Assembly: GCF_016924665.1 (NCBI RefSeq)
Contig: NZ_JAFFJT010000009.1
Span: forward strand, 45,709 to 109,708
Direction of reading: 5' to 3'
Length of the DNA: 64,000 nt
Source: Nocardioides sp. SYSU D00038
Lineage (GTDB): Bacteria > Actinomycetota > Actinomycetes > Propionibacteriales > Nocardioidaceae
Program-made: the position numbers and the translations under genes
In this document: positions 26,816-34,775 of the stretch, piece by piece
Layout of the letters: every line of letters starts with the position of its first letter
How positions within the stretch are numbered: the stretch's first letter is position 1
Notes under the pieces: generated by a model
Told to the model about the DNA's origin: nothing
Seen by the model: the letters and a program-made list of their open reading frames with translations, nothing else
Databases searched by the model: none

Positions 26816-27823
26816 TCACCGGCGAGCCAGGGTGAGCTGACCGTCGATCTTCTCGTAGTCCGAGGCGGTGCCCATGTCGGCCTCCCACTTGGTCACCTTG
26901 AACCTGTTGGTGCCCGGGACCTGGGTGAGCTCCATCGAGACGACCTCGGTCCCGTTGCCGGTGGTGGTCGTCTGGCCGGGCGAGCAGGAGTCGTCGCCGG
27001 TGCGGGTGGTGACCAGCGTGTAGCCGTGGCGCAGCCACACCGAGAGCCGGATCCGGTTCAGGCTGGTGTGGGTGAACCAGCCGTAGATGTCGTCCTTGAA
27101 CGTGTCGCCCGTGTACTTCAGGGTGCCGCCGCCGGTCTCCTCGCGGTCCCAGAAGGTCTGGCAGTCGTTCGGGCCCCACGGGCCGTCGTTGTCGTTCTCG
27201 GTGCCGGTGTAGGTGTAGGTGCTGTTGTGGGAGGTGAAGACCTCGTTGAGCGGGTCGGCTCCGCCGATGCTCATCTTGATGGTGGCGGTCGCCGTCCGGT
27301 CCCAGACCTTGTTGCCGCCGGTCTCGGCACCCTTGTCGGTGAAGGTGAGGGTGCCGGTCAGGTCGGCCTTGTAGGTGGAGGCCCCGGCGACCTTGGTGTT
27401 GGTGGCCTTGCAGGTCTTGGCACTCGGCTTGCCCACGCACGCGAGCACGCTCATCGACGACGCAGCACGCATCGCCGCGACCGTCGTACGGACCGTGACC
27501 TTGGCCTTCTTGCCCTTCTTGAGGGCCTTGACCTTGGCCGAGCCGGGCAGCGCCTTGTCGTTGCCGGCCTTCTTGTCGGCGGAGAGGTAGAGCTTGACCT
27601 TGGTGGGCTTGGAGGTCGCCTTGCCCTTGTTGGCGACGGTGACCTTGACGGTCAGCTTCTGACCGGGCTTGACGGTGCCGGGGGACGCGGTGGCCGACGT
27701 GATCGTCAGCTTGGCCGCCTTCTTGGCGGGCGCGGCGTCGGCGCCGCCGTGGAGGGCGGGAACGGCGAGCACCGCGGTCAGGCCCACGAGCAGGGCGGCG
27801 CGGAAGGGAGATCGGGAGTTCAT
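26816..27823 (-). CDS. Secreted CARDB-like domain protein
   Basis: A 335-aa secreted protein. The first 31 residues are a clear signal peptide (MNSRSPFRAALLVGLTAVLA, cleavage near ADAAPA). Residues 37-120 look like a CARDB/Ig-like fold: LTITSATASPGTVKPGQKLTVKVTVAN then KVKLYLSAD. The rest is a beta-rich domain with Cys pairs (NDCQTFWDRE, DDSCSPG). There is no LPXTG or LAXTG sorting signal at the C-terminus. It starts an operon with the propeller and the polytopic protein and is divergent from a sortase. Confidence 0.8.
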   Translation of the reverse strand: MNSRSPFRAALLVGLTAVLAVPALHGGADAAPAKKAAKLTITSATASPGTVKPGQKLTVKVTVANKGKATSKPTKVKLYLSADKKAGNDKALPGSAKVKALKKGKKAKVTVRTTVAAMRAASSMSVLACVGKPSAKTCKATNTKVAGASTYKADLTGTLTFTDKGAETGGNKVWDRTATATIKMSIGGADPLNEVFTSHNSTYTYTGTENDNDGPWGPNDCQTFWDREETGGGTLKYTGDTFKDDIYGWFTHTSLNRIRLSVWLRHGYTLVTTRTGDDSCSPGQTTTTGNGTEVVSMELTQVPGTNRFKVTKWEADMGTASDYEKIDGQLTLARR

Positions 27824-27914
27824 GTCCCGAGGCTCCGTGCCGGCGTGTCCCGATCACCAGTGGCGGATGACCCGGATCGCCCGGGACGTTCCGCGCCCGT
27901 GCGATGGTGGGCGG

Positions 27915-28577
27915 GTGAGGGCGAGCGGGCGGCGGGGTCGGCTGCTCGTCGTGGCTGGCGTCGCGCTGCTGGTCGCCGGGCTCGGCCTGGGCGGCTGGCT
28001 GGGCTGGCAGCTGTGGGGCACCACCTGGGTCGCCGAGCGCCGGCACGCCGACCTGACCGCCGAGCTGGAGCGCGGCTGGGGTGACGGCCGCGACGCCGTC
28101 GAGACCGAGCACGGGACGGCGACCGCGGTGCTGCGGGTGCCGCGGTTCGGCGCCGACTTCGCGGTGCCGGTGCTGGAGGGCGACTCCGACGAGGTGCTCG
28201 CCTCCGGGGTCGGCCACCTGTCCGGAACCGCCGCCGCCGGGCAGCCGGGCAACTACGTCGTCGCCGGCCACCGGGTCACCCACGGCGAGCCGTTCGCCCG
28301 GCTCCGCGACCTGCGCGCGGGCGACGAGGTGCACGTCGCGACCCGGGAGGCGACCTGGGTCTACCGGCTCGACACCGACGGCGGCGCCCTGGTGGTGCCG
28401 TTCACCGCCGACTGGGTGCTCGCCCCCCGCCCCACCCACCCCGACGGCGGCGTCCAACCCCCCGCCGACGCCCCCGACCAGCTGATCACCCTCGTCACCT
28501 GCTCGGAGATCTTCCACACCGACGACCGCGACGTCGTCTTCGGCCACCTCGTTGACCGCCTGCCCTCCGCCGGTTGA
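27915..28577 (+). CDS. Class E-like sortase
   Basis: A 220-aa transpeptidase with an N-terminal membrane anchor (LLVVAGVALLVAGLGLGGWLG). Catalytic residues are visible: His in VVAGHRVTHGEPF, Cys in LITLVTCSEIF and Arg in DDRDVVFGH. Class E sortases in high-GC Gram-positives attach LAXTG proteins to the wall. No substrate with such a motif is encoded in this window. The GTG start is leaderless (GATGGT six bases upstream). The TGA stop falls inside a Family A repeat. Confidence 0.85.
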   Translation: MRASGRRGRLLVVAGVALLVAGLGLGGWLGWQLWGTTWVAERRHADLTAELERGWGDGRDAVETEHGTATAVLRVPRFGADFAVPVLEGDSDEVLASGVGHLSGTAAAGQPGNYVVAGHRVTHGEPFARLRDLRAGDEVHVATREATWVYRLDTDGGALVVPFTADWVLAPRPTHPDGGVQPPADAPDQLITLVTCSEIFHTDDRDVVFGHLVDRLPSAG

Positions 28578-28966
28578 GGAAGGACGAAGTCCTGTCTCGA
28601 AACCCGGTGAGACGAGAGCCCTCCCACCGGAAGTCGTTCGGCCGGCGGGGGTTTCGAGACAGTCGCTAGCGCGACTTCCTCAACCACCGGTGGGTCCGCT
28701 GGTTGAGGAAGGACGAAGTCCTGTCTCGAAACCCGGTGAGACGAGAGCCCTCCGGTGGGGACGGTCTGCGATCGGGTGCAGGGGTTTCAAGGCTCGCTCC
28801 GCTCGCACCTCAACCAGCGCGGGTAGCGCTGGTCGAGCAGCGAGCGCCAGCGAGCGTCGTCGAGACCCGGTGAGACGACGGCCCTCCCGTTCCCACCGGA
28901 GGGCGTTCGGGTGCGGGGGTCTCGACGGGCGCTCCTCGCTAGCGCTCGTCGCTGCTCGACCACCGG
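28572..28966. repeat. Family A intergenic repeat block 2 (three units)
   Basis: This block fills the 406-bp gap after the sortase gene. Unit 1 (about 28572-28688) starts GGTTGAGGAAGGACGAAGTC, where TTGA contains the sortase stop. Unit 2 spans about 28699-28820 and unit 3 about 28829-28966. Inner hairpins include AGGACGAAGTCCT and AGTCGCTAGCGCGACT. Units share CTCGAAACC...GGTTTCGAG arms and a CCCTCC...GGAGGG core. Confidence 0.85.
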
Positions 28967-28983
28967 CGACACGCGCGCGCGGG

Positions 28984-29334
28984 TCAGGTGGGGAGCCGGT
29001 CGGCGCGGGCAGCGACGAGGGGTGCGGGGGCGGAGAGGCGCCAGGCCTCGAAGGCGAGCTCGGCCAGCTCGTCGCGCTCGACGCCGTCGAGGCGTACGAC
29101 GACCCAGCCAAAGCCGGCCGAGGTGAACTGGACCTCGAAGACGTCCGGTCGCTCGGCCACGAGGGCGAGCTGCTCGGCGATGGTCTGCTTGAGGCCGACG
29201 GTGCGGGTGGCGGGCCACAGGTAGGCGAAGGTGCGGTCGGCGACGGTGAACTTCCACCACCGGTCGCGGTCGGTGCGGGCGACCTCGGGGAGCTGCTCGA
29301 CGAGGGCGAGGAAGTCGTCGATCGCGCAGCCCAC
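28984..29334 (-). CDS. MmcQ/YjbR-family protein
   Basis: A 116-aa protein of the YjbR fold (double-stranded DNA-binding-like, CyaY-related shape). Typical stretches are WWKFTVADRTFAYLW, GLKQTI and GFGWVVVRLDGV. Family members are widespread in actinobacteria with no settled function. It is divergent from the acyl-CoA synthetase gene, with 62 bp between starts. Confidence 0.8.
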   Translation of the reverse strand: MGCAIDDFLALVEQLPEVARTDRDRWWKFTVADRTFAYLWPATRTVGLKQTIAEQLALVAERPDVFEVQFTSAGFGWVVVRLDGVERDELAELAFEAWRLSAPAPLVAARADRLPT

Positions 29335-29372
29335 GCCACCATTCTCGCGCGCCGGGCCCGTTGCCGCCGTAC

Positions 29373-29390
29373 TGGAACAGGTTCTAGTTT
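29373..29390. promoter_or_regulatory. KstR-type operator and leaderless -10
   Basis: TGGAACAGGTTCTA (29373-29386) fits the KstR consensus TnnAACnnGTTnnA exactly. TAGTTT (29385-29390) lies six bases before the GTG at 29397, and TTGCCG at 29361 stands 18 bp upstream of it as a possible -35. A KstR-like repressor here would occlude the promoter. Confidence 0.7.
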
Positions 29391-29396
29391 GATCGG

Positions 29397-31052
29397 GTGA
29401 CCAACACCCCGGCGTCCTTCAACCTCTCCACGGTCCTCGCCACGGTCGCGGGGGCGGTGCCCGACCAGGAGGTGCTGGTCTGGCGCGACCGGCGGCTGAC
29501 CTACCGGCAGCTCGACGAGCGCATCGACGGCCTGGCGCACTTCCTCGTCGGGCAGGGGCTGGGCTGCCACACCGAGCGCGACCGGCTGGCCGGGCACGAG
29601 TCGGGGCAGGACCACGTCGGTCTCTACCTGCGCAACGGCAACGAGTACCTCGAAGCGATGGTCGCCGGCTTCCGGGCCCGCTGCGCGCCGTACAACGTCA
29701 ACTACCGCTACGTCGAGGAGGAGCTCCGCTACCTGCTGGCCGACGCCGGCACCACCGCGCTGGTCTACCACGCCGAGTTCGCGCCCCAGGTCGCCGCGGT
29801 GCGCGACCGGCTGCCGGGGCTGCGGGTGCTGGTGCAGGTCGCCGACGACTCCGGCAACGCCCTGCTCGACGGCGCCGTCGACTACGAGGCGGCGGTCGCG
29901 ACCCCGCCCGGCCCGGACGGGCTGCCGGAGGTCAGCGGCGACGACCTGTTCGTGCTCTACACCGGCGGCACCACCGGCATGCCGAAGGGCGTGCTGTGGC
30001 GGCAGGACGACATCTTCGTCACCTCGATGGGCGGCACGCCGTTCGGCACCACCGAGCCCTTCGAGTCCTACGACGCCATCGCCGCCGCGGCGGTCGCCGC
30101 GGGCGGGGGCATGTCGATCCTGATGTCGCTGCCGTTCATGCACGGCGCCGCGCAGTGGTCGACGTTCCACATCATCACCGGCGGCGGGCGGATCGTGCTG
30201 CCGCCCGACGTGCGCTCGTTCGTGCCGGCGCAGGTGCTCGAGACCGTGGTGGCCGAGGGCTGCGTCAGCCTGCCGGTGGTGGGCGACGCCATGGCGCGAC
30301 CGCTGGTCGAGGAGCTCGAGCGCGGCGACTACGACCTCTCCGGGCTGGCGGCGATCAACAACGGCAGCGCGCCGCTGACCCCCGCGGTGCGCGACCGGCT
30401 GCTGGAGGCGCTGCCGCACCTGATCGTGATGGACGCCGCCGGCTCCTCGGAGACCGGGTTGCAGATGAGCTCGATGTCGCTGAAGGGGATGGCGAGCGAG
30501 GCGGCGACGTTCTCCCCGGTGCCGACGACCACCGTGGTCGACGACCTGCTCACCCGGGTGCTCGAGCCGGGGGAGGGACAGGGCTGGCTGGCGCAGCGCG
30601 GACGGGTGCCGCTGGGCTACCTCGGCGACGCGGAGAAGACCGCGCGCACCTTCCCGGTGATCGACGGCGAGCGGTTCTCGGTGCCCGGCGACCGGGCCCG
30701 GCTGCTCGACGACGGGCGGATCGAGCTGCTCGGCCGCGACGGTGTGACGATCAACTCCGGTGGCGAGAAGATCTTCGTCGAGGAGGTCGAGCGAGCCCTG
30801 GCCCACCACCCCTCGATCAAGGACGTCGTCGTGGTGGGGCGACCCTCGGAGCGCTGGGGGAGCGAGGCGGTGGCGATCGTGCACGTCGCGGACGACGTGG
30901 CCGACGAGGACCTGCTGGCCGAGTGCTCGCGCCACGTGGCGCGCTACAAGGTGCCCAAGGCGGTGGTGCGGGTGCCGAACGTCGAGCGGTCGCCCAGCGG
31001 CAAGGCCGACTACCGCTGGGCGCGCGACACGGCGGTGGCCGCCGCGCCCTGA
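29397..31052 (+). CDS. Acyl-CoA synthetase (AMP-forming), FadD17/FadD19-like
   Basis: A 551-aa ANL-superfamily ligase. The P-loop reads YTGGTTGMPKGVLWR, later motifs are SSETG and IPGD-like SVPGDRARL, and GRDGVTINSGGEKIFVEEVE marks the C-terminal hinge. Sequence style is close to mycobacterial steroid side-chain CoA ligases, which fits the KstR-type operator at its promoter. It would activate a long-chain or sterol-derived acid to its CoA ester. The exact substrate is inferred only. Confidence 0.87.
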   Translation: MTNTPASFNLSTVLATVAGAVPDQEVLVWRDRRLTYRQLDERIDGLAHFLVGQGLGCHTERDRLAGHESGQDHVGLYLRNGNEYLEAMVAGFRARCAPYNVNYRYVEEELRYLLADAGTTALVYHAEFAPQVAAVRDRLPGLRVLVQVADDSGNALLDGAVDYEAAVATPPGPDGLPEVSGDDLFVLYTGGTTGMPKGVLWRQDDIFVTSMGGTPFGTTEPFESYDAIAAAAVAAGGGMSILMSLPFMHGAAQWSTFHIITGGGRIVLPPDVRSFVPAQVLETVVAEGCVSLPVVGDAMARPLVEELERGDYDLSGLAAINNGSAPLTPAVRDRLLEALPHLIVMDAAGSSETGLQMSSMSLKGMASEAATFSPVPTTTVVDDLLTRVLEPGEGQGWLAQRGRVPLGYLGDAEKTARTFPVIDGERFSVPGDRARLLDDGRIELLGRDGVTINSGGEKIFVEEVERALAHHPSIKDVVVVGRPSERWGSEAVAIVHVADDVADEDLLAECSRHVARYKVPKAVVRVPNVERSPSGKADYRWARDTAVAAAP

Positions 31053-31113
31053 GCCCGGGCGGGTGTGCCCGGCCGGGCCCCGGTTACCGGTGCGGCGAGC
31101 AAGGAGGTGGCAC

Positions 31114-31485
31114 GTGGAGGCGATTCCCTTCGTCCTGCTGCTCGTCGTGGTGGTCGTCGCCGGCGGCTACGCCCTGCTGTGGGTGGCGGGCCGGGCAGCG
31201 AGGCGCACCGAGGCGTTCACCGACGAGGCGCACGCCCGGCCGGAGGCGGTGCTGCGGTGGGAGGTGCCCCCGGGGCAGGACCCGGCGACCGTCGTCGCGG
31301 CGCTCAGCCGCCACGGCTTCGAGGCGACGGCCGACACCCGTGACGACCACTACCAGGTGCTGGTGGTCTGCCCCCAGGGCCGTGACGCCGTGCGCGAGCA
31401 GGTGCGCACCGTGATCGCCGGCGCCGACCTCAACCTCGAGGGCGACCCGGCGCCGAGCGCCGTGCGGTTCGCCGACGAGCACTGA
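31114..31485 (+). CDS. Membrane-anchored small protein of unknown function
   Basis: A 123-aa protein with a strong AAGGAGG ribosome binding site seven bases before the GTG at 31114. One N-terminal helix (AIPFVLLLVVVVVAGGYALLWVAG) is followed by a basic patch and an 80-residue soluble domain (VVAALSRHGFEATADTRDDHYQVLVVC). The domain's beta-alpha pattern looks like an ACT/ferredoxin-like fold, but this is a guess. Confidence 0.7.
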   Translation: MEAIPFVLLLVVVVVAGGYALLWVAGRAARRTEAFTDEAHARPEAVLRWEVPPGQDPATVVAALSRHGFEATADTRDDHYQVLVVCPQGRDAVREQVRTVIAGADLNLEGDPAPSAVRFADEH

Positions 31486-31509
31486 GCCGCCGCGCGATCA
31501 GCGCGGGCC

Positions 31510-32115
31510 TCAGCGTGGTCCGGCGTACGACGACGCGGCGGCCTCGACCAGGTCGTCCGGTGTGGCGGTGAGCGCGCCGTCGAGCCAGGCGGTGACCAGC
31601 TCGGCCATCCCGCCCACGAACATCAGCCCGGCCAGCTCGGTGGCGCGGACGTCGTCGGGGCCGAACAGCTCGGCGGCCTCCTCGGCGGCGAGGTGGGCGA
31701 AGCGGCGCAGCAGCGCGGTGCGACGGGCGCGCAGCGCGGGCATCGAGCCGGCCTCGATGATCGCCACGCGGCCCTTCCTGGGGTCGGCGGCGATGAGCTC
31801 GACGAAGGCCCGGATGGTGGCGCGCACCCGGGCCGCGGGGTCGGGGCCGGCGGTCTCGCCCGCGGCGGTGCCGACCCGCTCGATCTCGTCGGCGATCGAC
31901 TCCATCACCGCGCCGAGCGCCTCGTCGAGGTTGGCGAAGGACTCGTAGAAGTAGCGCTCGGTCAGCCCCGCCTCCGCGCAGATCCGGGTCATCGTCGGGC
32001 GCGCCGACGCCGGGTCGGCCCAGACCGCGAGGGTGGCCTCGAGCAGCCGGGCGCGGCGTTCGGCAGCCCGGTCGGCGGCGCTCACCCCGCGGTAGGTCCC
32101 CGACTGCACGGCCAC
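31510..32115 (-). CDS. TetR-family regulator next to the P450
   Basis: A 201-aa regulator with the helix-turn-helix PTMTRICAEAGLTERYFYESFANLDEAL and a C-terminal ligand domain. It is divergent from the P450 gene across 57 bp that contain a CAGAC/GTCTG palindrome in the P450 promoter. The order TetR - P450 - SDR matches the mycobacterial Rv3058c-Rv3059-Rv3057c neighbourhood as I remember it. It likely represses the P450 unit. Confidence 0.85.
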   Translation of the reverse strand: MAVQSGTYRGVSAADRAAERRARLLEATLAVWADPASARPTMTRICAEAGLTERYFYESFANLDEALGAVMESIADEIERVGTAAGETAGPDPAARVRATIRAFVELIAADPRKGRVAIIEAGSMPALRARRTALLRRFAHLAAEEAAELFGPDDVRATELAGLMFVGGMAELVTAWLDGALTATPDDLVEAAASSYAGPR

Positions 32116-32137
32116 CGGGTCACCCTCTCACAGAAGG

Positions 32138-32172
32138 TTGACAGACCATCCTGTCTGAATGATGCTGGGCGG
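32138..32172 (+). promoter_or_regulatory. Leaderless promoter with operator in the spacer
   Basis: TTGACA (32138-32143) is a consensus -35. It is followed by 17 bp and GATGCT (32161-32166) as -10, six bases before the P450 GTG. The palindrome CAGAC-6 nt-GTCTG (32142-32157) sits across the -35 and spacer, so a bound TetR would exclude polymerase. Confidence 0.75.
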
Positions 32173-33498
32173 GTGGCCCACGACCTTCCCGCGGTGCGCG
32201 CCGACGACCGGGGCTGGCCCTTCTTCGGCCGGTTCTTCGACTACTCGCGCGACCCCGTCGCCCTGTTCCGGCGGCAGTGGGACCACTACGGCCCGGTCGC
32301 CCCGATCCGGATGCTGGGAGAGGAGCGGGTGATGCTGCTCGGCGCCGACGCCTGCCAGGCCGGCTTCACCAACAAGGACAAGGCGCTGGTCAGCGGGCCG
32401 GCGTGGGGCGACCTCGTGGGGCCGTTCTTCCATCGTGGGCTGATGCTGCTCGACGGCGACGAGCACCACCGGCACCGCCGGATCATGCAGCAGGCCTTCA
32501 CCCGCGACCGCATCGAGGGCTACGTCGGTGCCGTGCACCGCGCCACCCTCGCCGGCCTGTCCGACTGGGGGAGCGAGGACGGCTTCCGGTCGTACTGGCG
32601 GCTCAAGCAGCTCACCCTCGACGTCGCCGCCGAGGTGTTCATGGGCGGCGCCGAGCTGACCAGCCGGGCCGAGATGGACCGGGTCAACGAGGCGTTCATC
32701 GCCTGCGTGCAGGCCGCCGGCGGGATCGTGCGCGCCGACGTGCCGCTGACCCGGTGGGGCCGGGCCTACCGCGGTCGGCGCGTGCTCGAGGGCTTCCTGC
32801 GCGAGTACCTTCCCTCGCGGCGCGCGGCCCGGACCCCGGACCTGTTCTCCCAGCTGTGCCACGTCGTCAGCGACGACGGCGAGACCTTCAGCGACGACGA
32901 CGTCGTCAACCACATGGTCTTCCTGATGATGGCCGCCCACGACACCTCGACCACCACGCTGTCGACGATGCTCCAGCACCTCGGCCAGCACCCCGACTGG
33001 CAGGAGCGGTGCCGGGCCGAGTCGGAGGCACTGGGCGAGGAGCCCGACCTCGCGGGTCTGGAGTCGCTCACCTCGCTCGACCTGGTGATGCGCGAGTGCC
33101 TGCGGCTGCGGGCGCCGGTGCCGGTCGTCGTACGCCGCACGGTCAAGGAGACCTCCGTGCTCGACGTGCGGATCCCGGCCGAGACGTCGGTGGTGCTGAC
33201 ACCCCAGTTCTCCCACCTGATGGAGGAGTACTGGACCGACCCCCTCCGCTTCGACCCGGAGCGGTTCGCGCCCGGCCGCGCCGAGGACCGCAACCACCGC
33301 TACGCCTGGTCGCCGTTCGGCGGCGGCGTGCACAAGTGCCTCGGCATGTTCTTCGCCGGCGCCGAGGTGAAGGCGGTCATGCACCAGCTGCTGCGCCACC
33401 ACTCCTGGCACGTCGACCCCGACTACGTCGCCCCGATGAACAACCACTCCCTGCCCTTCCCCAGCGACGGCCAGCCGGTCGACCTGGTCCGCCGCTGA
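32173..33498 (+). CDS. Cytochrome P450, CYP136-like
   Basis: A 441-aa soluble bacterial P450. Heme-ligand motif: FGGGVHKCLGMFF with Cys389. The I-helix is MMAAHDTSTTT and the ExxR motif is MRECLRLR. The N-terminal GWPFFGRFFDYSRDP and the TetR/SDR neighbours recall CYP136. It would hydroxylate a hydrophobic substrate, perhaps a terpenoid or steroid. No ferredoxin or reductase is encoded beside it, so redox partners must come from elsewhere. Confidence 0.88.
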   Translation: MAHDLPAVRADDRGWPFFGRFFDYSRDPVALFRRQWDHYGPVAPIRMLGEERVMLLGADACQAGFTNKDKALVSGPAWGDLVGPFFHRGLMLLDGDEHHRHRRIMQQAFTRDRIEGYVGAVHRATLAGLSDWGSEDGFRSYWRLKQLTLDVAAEVFMGGAELTSRAEMDRVNEAFIACVQAAGGIVRADVPLTRWGRAYRGRRVLEGFLREYLPSRRAARTPDLFSQLCHVVSDDGETFSDDDVVNHMVFLMMAAHDTSTTTLSTMLQHLGQHPDWQERCRAESEALGEEPDLAGLESLTSLDLVMRECLRLRAPVPVVVRRTVKETSVLDVRIPAETSVVLTPQFSHLMEEYWTDPLRFDPERFAPGRAEDRNHRYAWSPFGGGVHKCLGMFFAGAEVKAVMHQLLRHHSWHVDPDYVAPMNNHSLPFPSDGQPVDLVRR

Positions 33499-33531
33499 GC
33501 GGCACCGCGAGAGAAACCCCGAGAGGACGAC

Positions 33532-34368
33532 ATGTCCCGCGACACCTCAGCCATGTCCGTCGTGATCACCGGCGGCGCCCGCGGCATCGGCCGCGCCACC
33601 GTCGAGCGGCTGGCCCGTCAGGGCGCCCGGGTCGCGATCGGCGACCTCGACGTCGACCTGGCGCGCGAGGTCGCGGCGCCGTACGGCGAGCGCGTGGCGG
33701 CCGCGCCCCTCGACGTCACGTCAGCCGACTCGTGGCGCGACTTCCTCGCCGCGGTGTCCGGCCTCGGCCCGTTCGACGTACTGGTCAACAACGCCGGGAT
33801 CATGCCGCTCGGTCCGGTGCTCGAGGAGCCGGACGGCGTGACCCGCGCGATCCTCGACGTCAACGTGCTGGGGGTCGTCCTCGGCACCAAGGCCGTCGTT
33901 CCCGGCATGGTCGAGCGCGGGCGGGGCCACGTCGTCAACGTCGCCTCCGCCGTCGGCCGGGTCGCGCTCGCCGGCGGGGCGACGTACAGCGCCTCGAAGT
34001 TCGCGGCCGTCGGGTTCAGCGAGGCCACCCGCCACGAGCTCGCCCCGCACGGCGTCGACGTCACCGTCGTGCTGCCCACCGTCGTCCGCACCGAGCTCGC
34101 CGCCGGCGTCCCCGCCGCACGGGGCATCAAGGCGGTCACCGCCGACGACGTCGCCACCGTCATCGAGCACGCCCTGCGCAGCGACCGCCCGCCCGCCGAG
34201 CTCTGGGTGCCCCGCTGGGCCCAGGGTCTCGCCCGTGGCGCCTCCGTCCTCCCCCGCCGCCTCCACAACCGCGCCAGCCGCCTGCTGGGCGCCGACACGG
34301 TGATGTCCGCCGCCGACCCCGCCGCCCGCGCGGCGTACGAGGAGCGGGTGCGGCGGAGCGTTGGCTGA
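33532..34368 (+). CDS. Short-chain dehydrogenase/reductase
   Basis: A 278-aa classical SDR. The cofactor motif is TGGARGIGRAT, then DVLVNNAGIM. The catalytic Ser-Tyr-Lys is in NVASAVGRV and TYSASKFAAVGF. Asp in GDLDVD after strand 2 suggests NAD(H). It follows the P450 by 33 bp, so it probably oxidises the alcohol the P450 makes. The C-terminal 80 residues are longer than usual and Arg-rich (LPRRLHNRASRLL). Confidence 0.88.
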   Translation: MSRDTSAMSVVITGGARGIGRATVERLARQGARVAIGDLDVDLAREVAAPYGERVAAAPLDVTSADSWRDFLAAVSGLGPFDVLVNNAGIMPLGPVLEEPDGVTRAILDVNVLGVVLGTKAVVPGMVERGRGHVVNVASAVGRVALAGGATYSASKFAAVGFSEATRHELAPHGVDVTVVLPTVVRTELAAGVPAARGIKAVTADDVATVIEHALRSDRPPAELWVPRWAQGLARGASVLPRRLHNRASRLLGADTVMSAADPAARAAYEERVRRSVG

Positions 34369-34374
34369 GGCTCC

Positions 34375-34680
34375 GCTGGTTGAGGAAGACGACGTCCTTC
34401 ACTCGTTGCCCGGTGGGACGACAGGCCTCCGCGCCCACCGGAGGCGGCTCAGGTTTCGCCGAGCCGTCGTTAGTTAACGCCGGGTCGGCGCAAGCCGGCG
34501 ACAACAAGCGCCGGGTCGGCGATACCTGCGCCCGCATCCGTAGGGGACGGAGGGCGTTCGGCCGGCGGGGGGTTTCGAGAATGTCGCCAGCGCGACTTCC
34601 CCAAGCAGCGGTGGGCACGGGTGGCGCTGGTTGAGGTGCGAGGAGCGCTAGCGACGAGCCTCGAAACCCAGCGCTCGAGA
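34375..34680. repeat. Family A repeat block 3 with an inserted direct-repeat element
   Basis: This block fills the gap after the SDR gene. It begins GCTGGTTGAGGAAGACGAC and closes with GGTTGAGGTGCGAGGAGCG...CTCGAAACC. In the middle, CGCCGGGTCGGCG occurs twice (34478-34490 and 34509-34521) with AAGCCGGCGACAACAAG between them, flanked by TTAGTTAAC. This insert is absent from the other blocks and can form competing hairpins. About 95 bp between the block and the HNH gene hold its promoter; I see no clear -35/-10. Confidence 0.75.
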
Positions 34681-34775
34681 ACCTAGGTAACGATCGGGTC
34701 ACAACCCGCAATCCCGTTGTGGACAACGCGAAAACAGACCAGGGACTGTCGGTGGTCGGTGCTTGAGTAGGGCAC

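Noticed and set aside
26816..27823. Secreted CARDB-like protein as the substrate of the adjacent sortase
   Set aside because: The C-terminus (KIDGQLTLARR) has no LPXTG/LAXTG motif, hydrophobic segment or sorting tail, so neighbourhood alone does not support it.
34478..34521. Riboswitch or tRNA-like RNA in the CGCCGGGTCGGCG region
   Set aside because: The two copies are direct repeats with competing hairpins, but no known aptamer pattern is visible, and the next gene starts more than 250 bp away.
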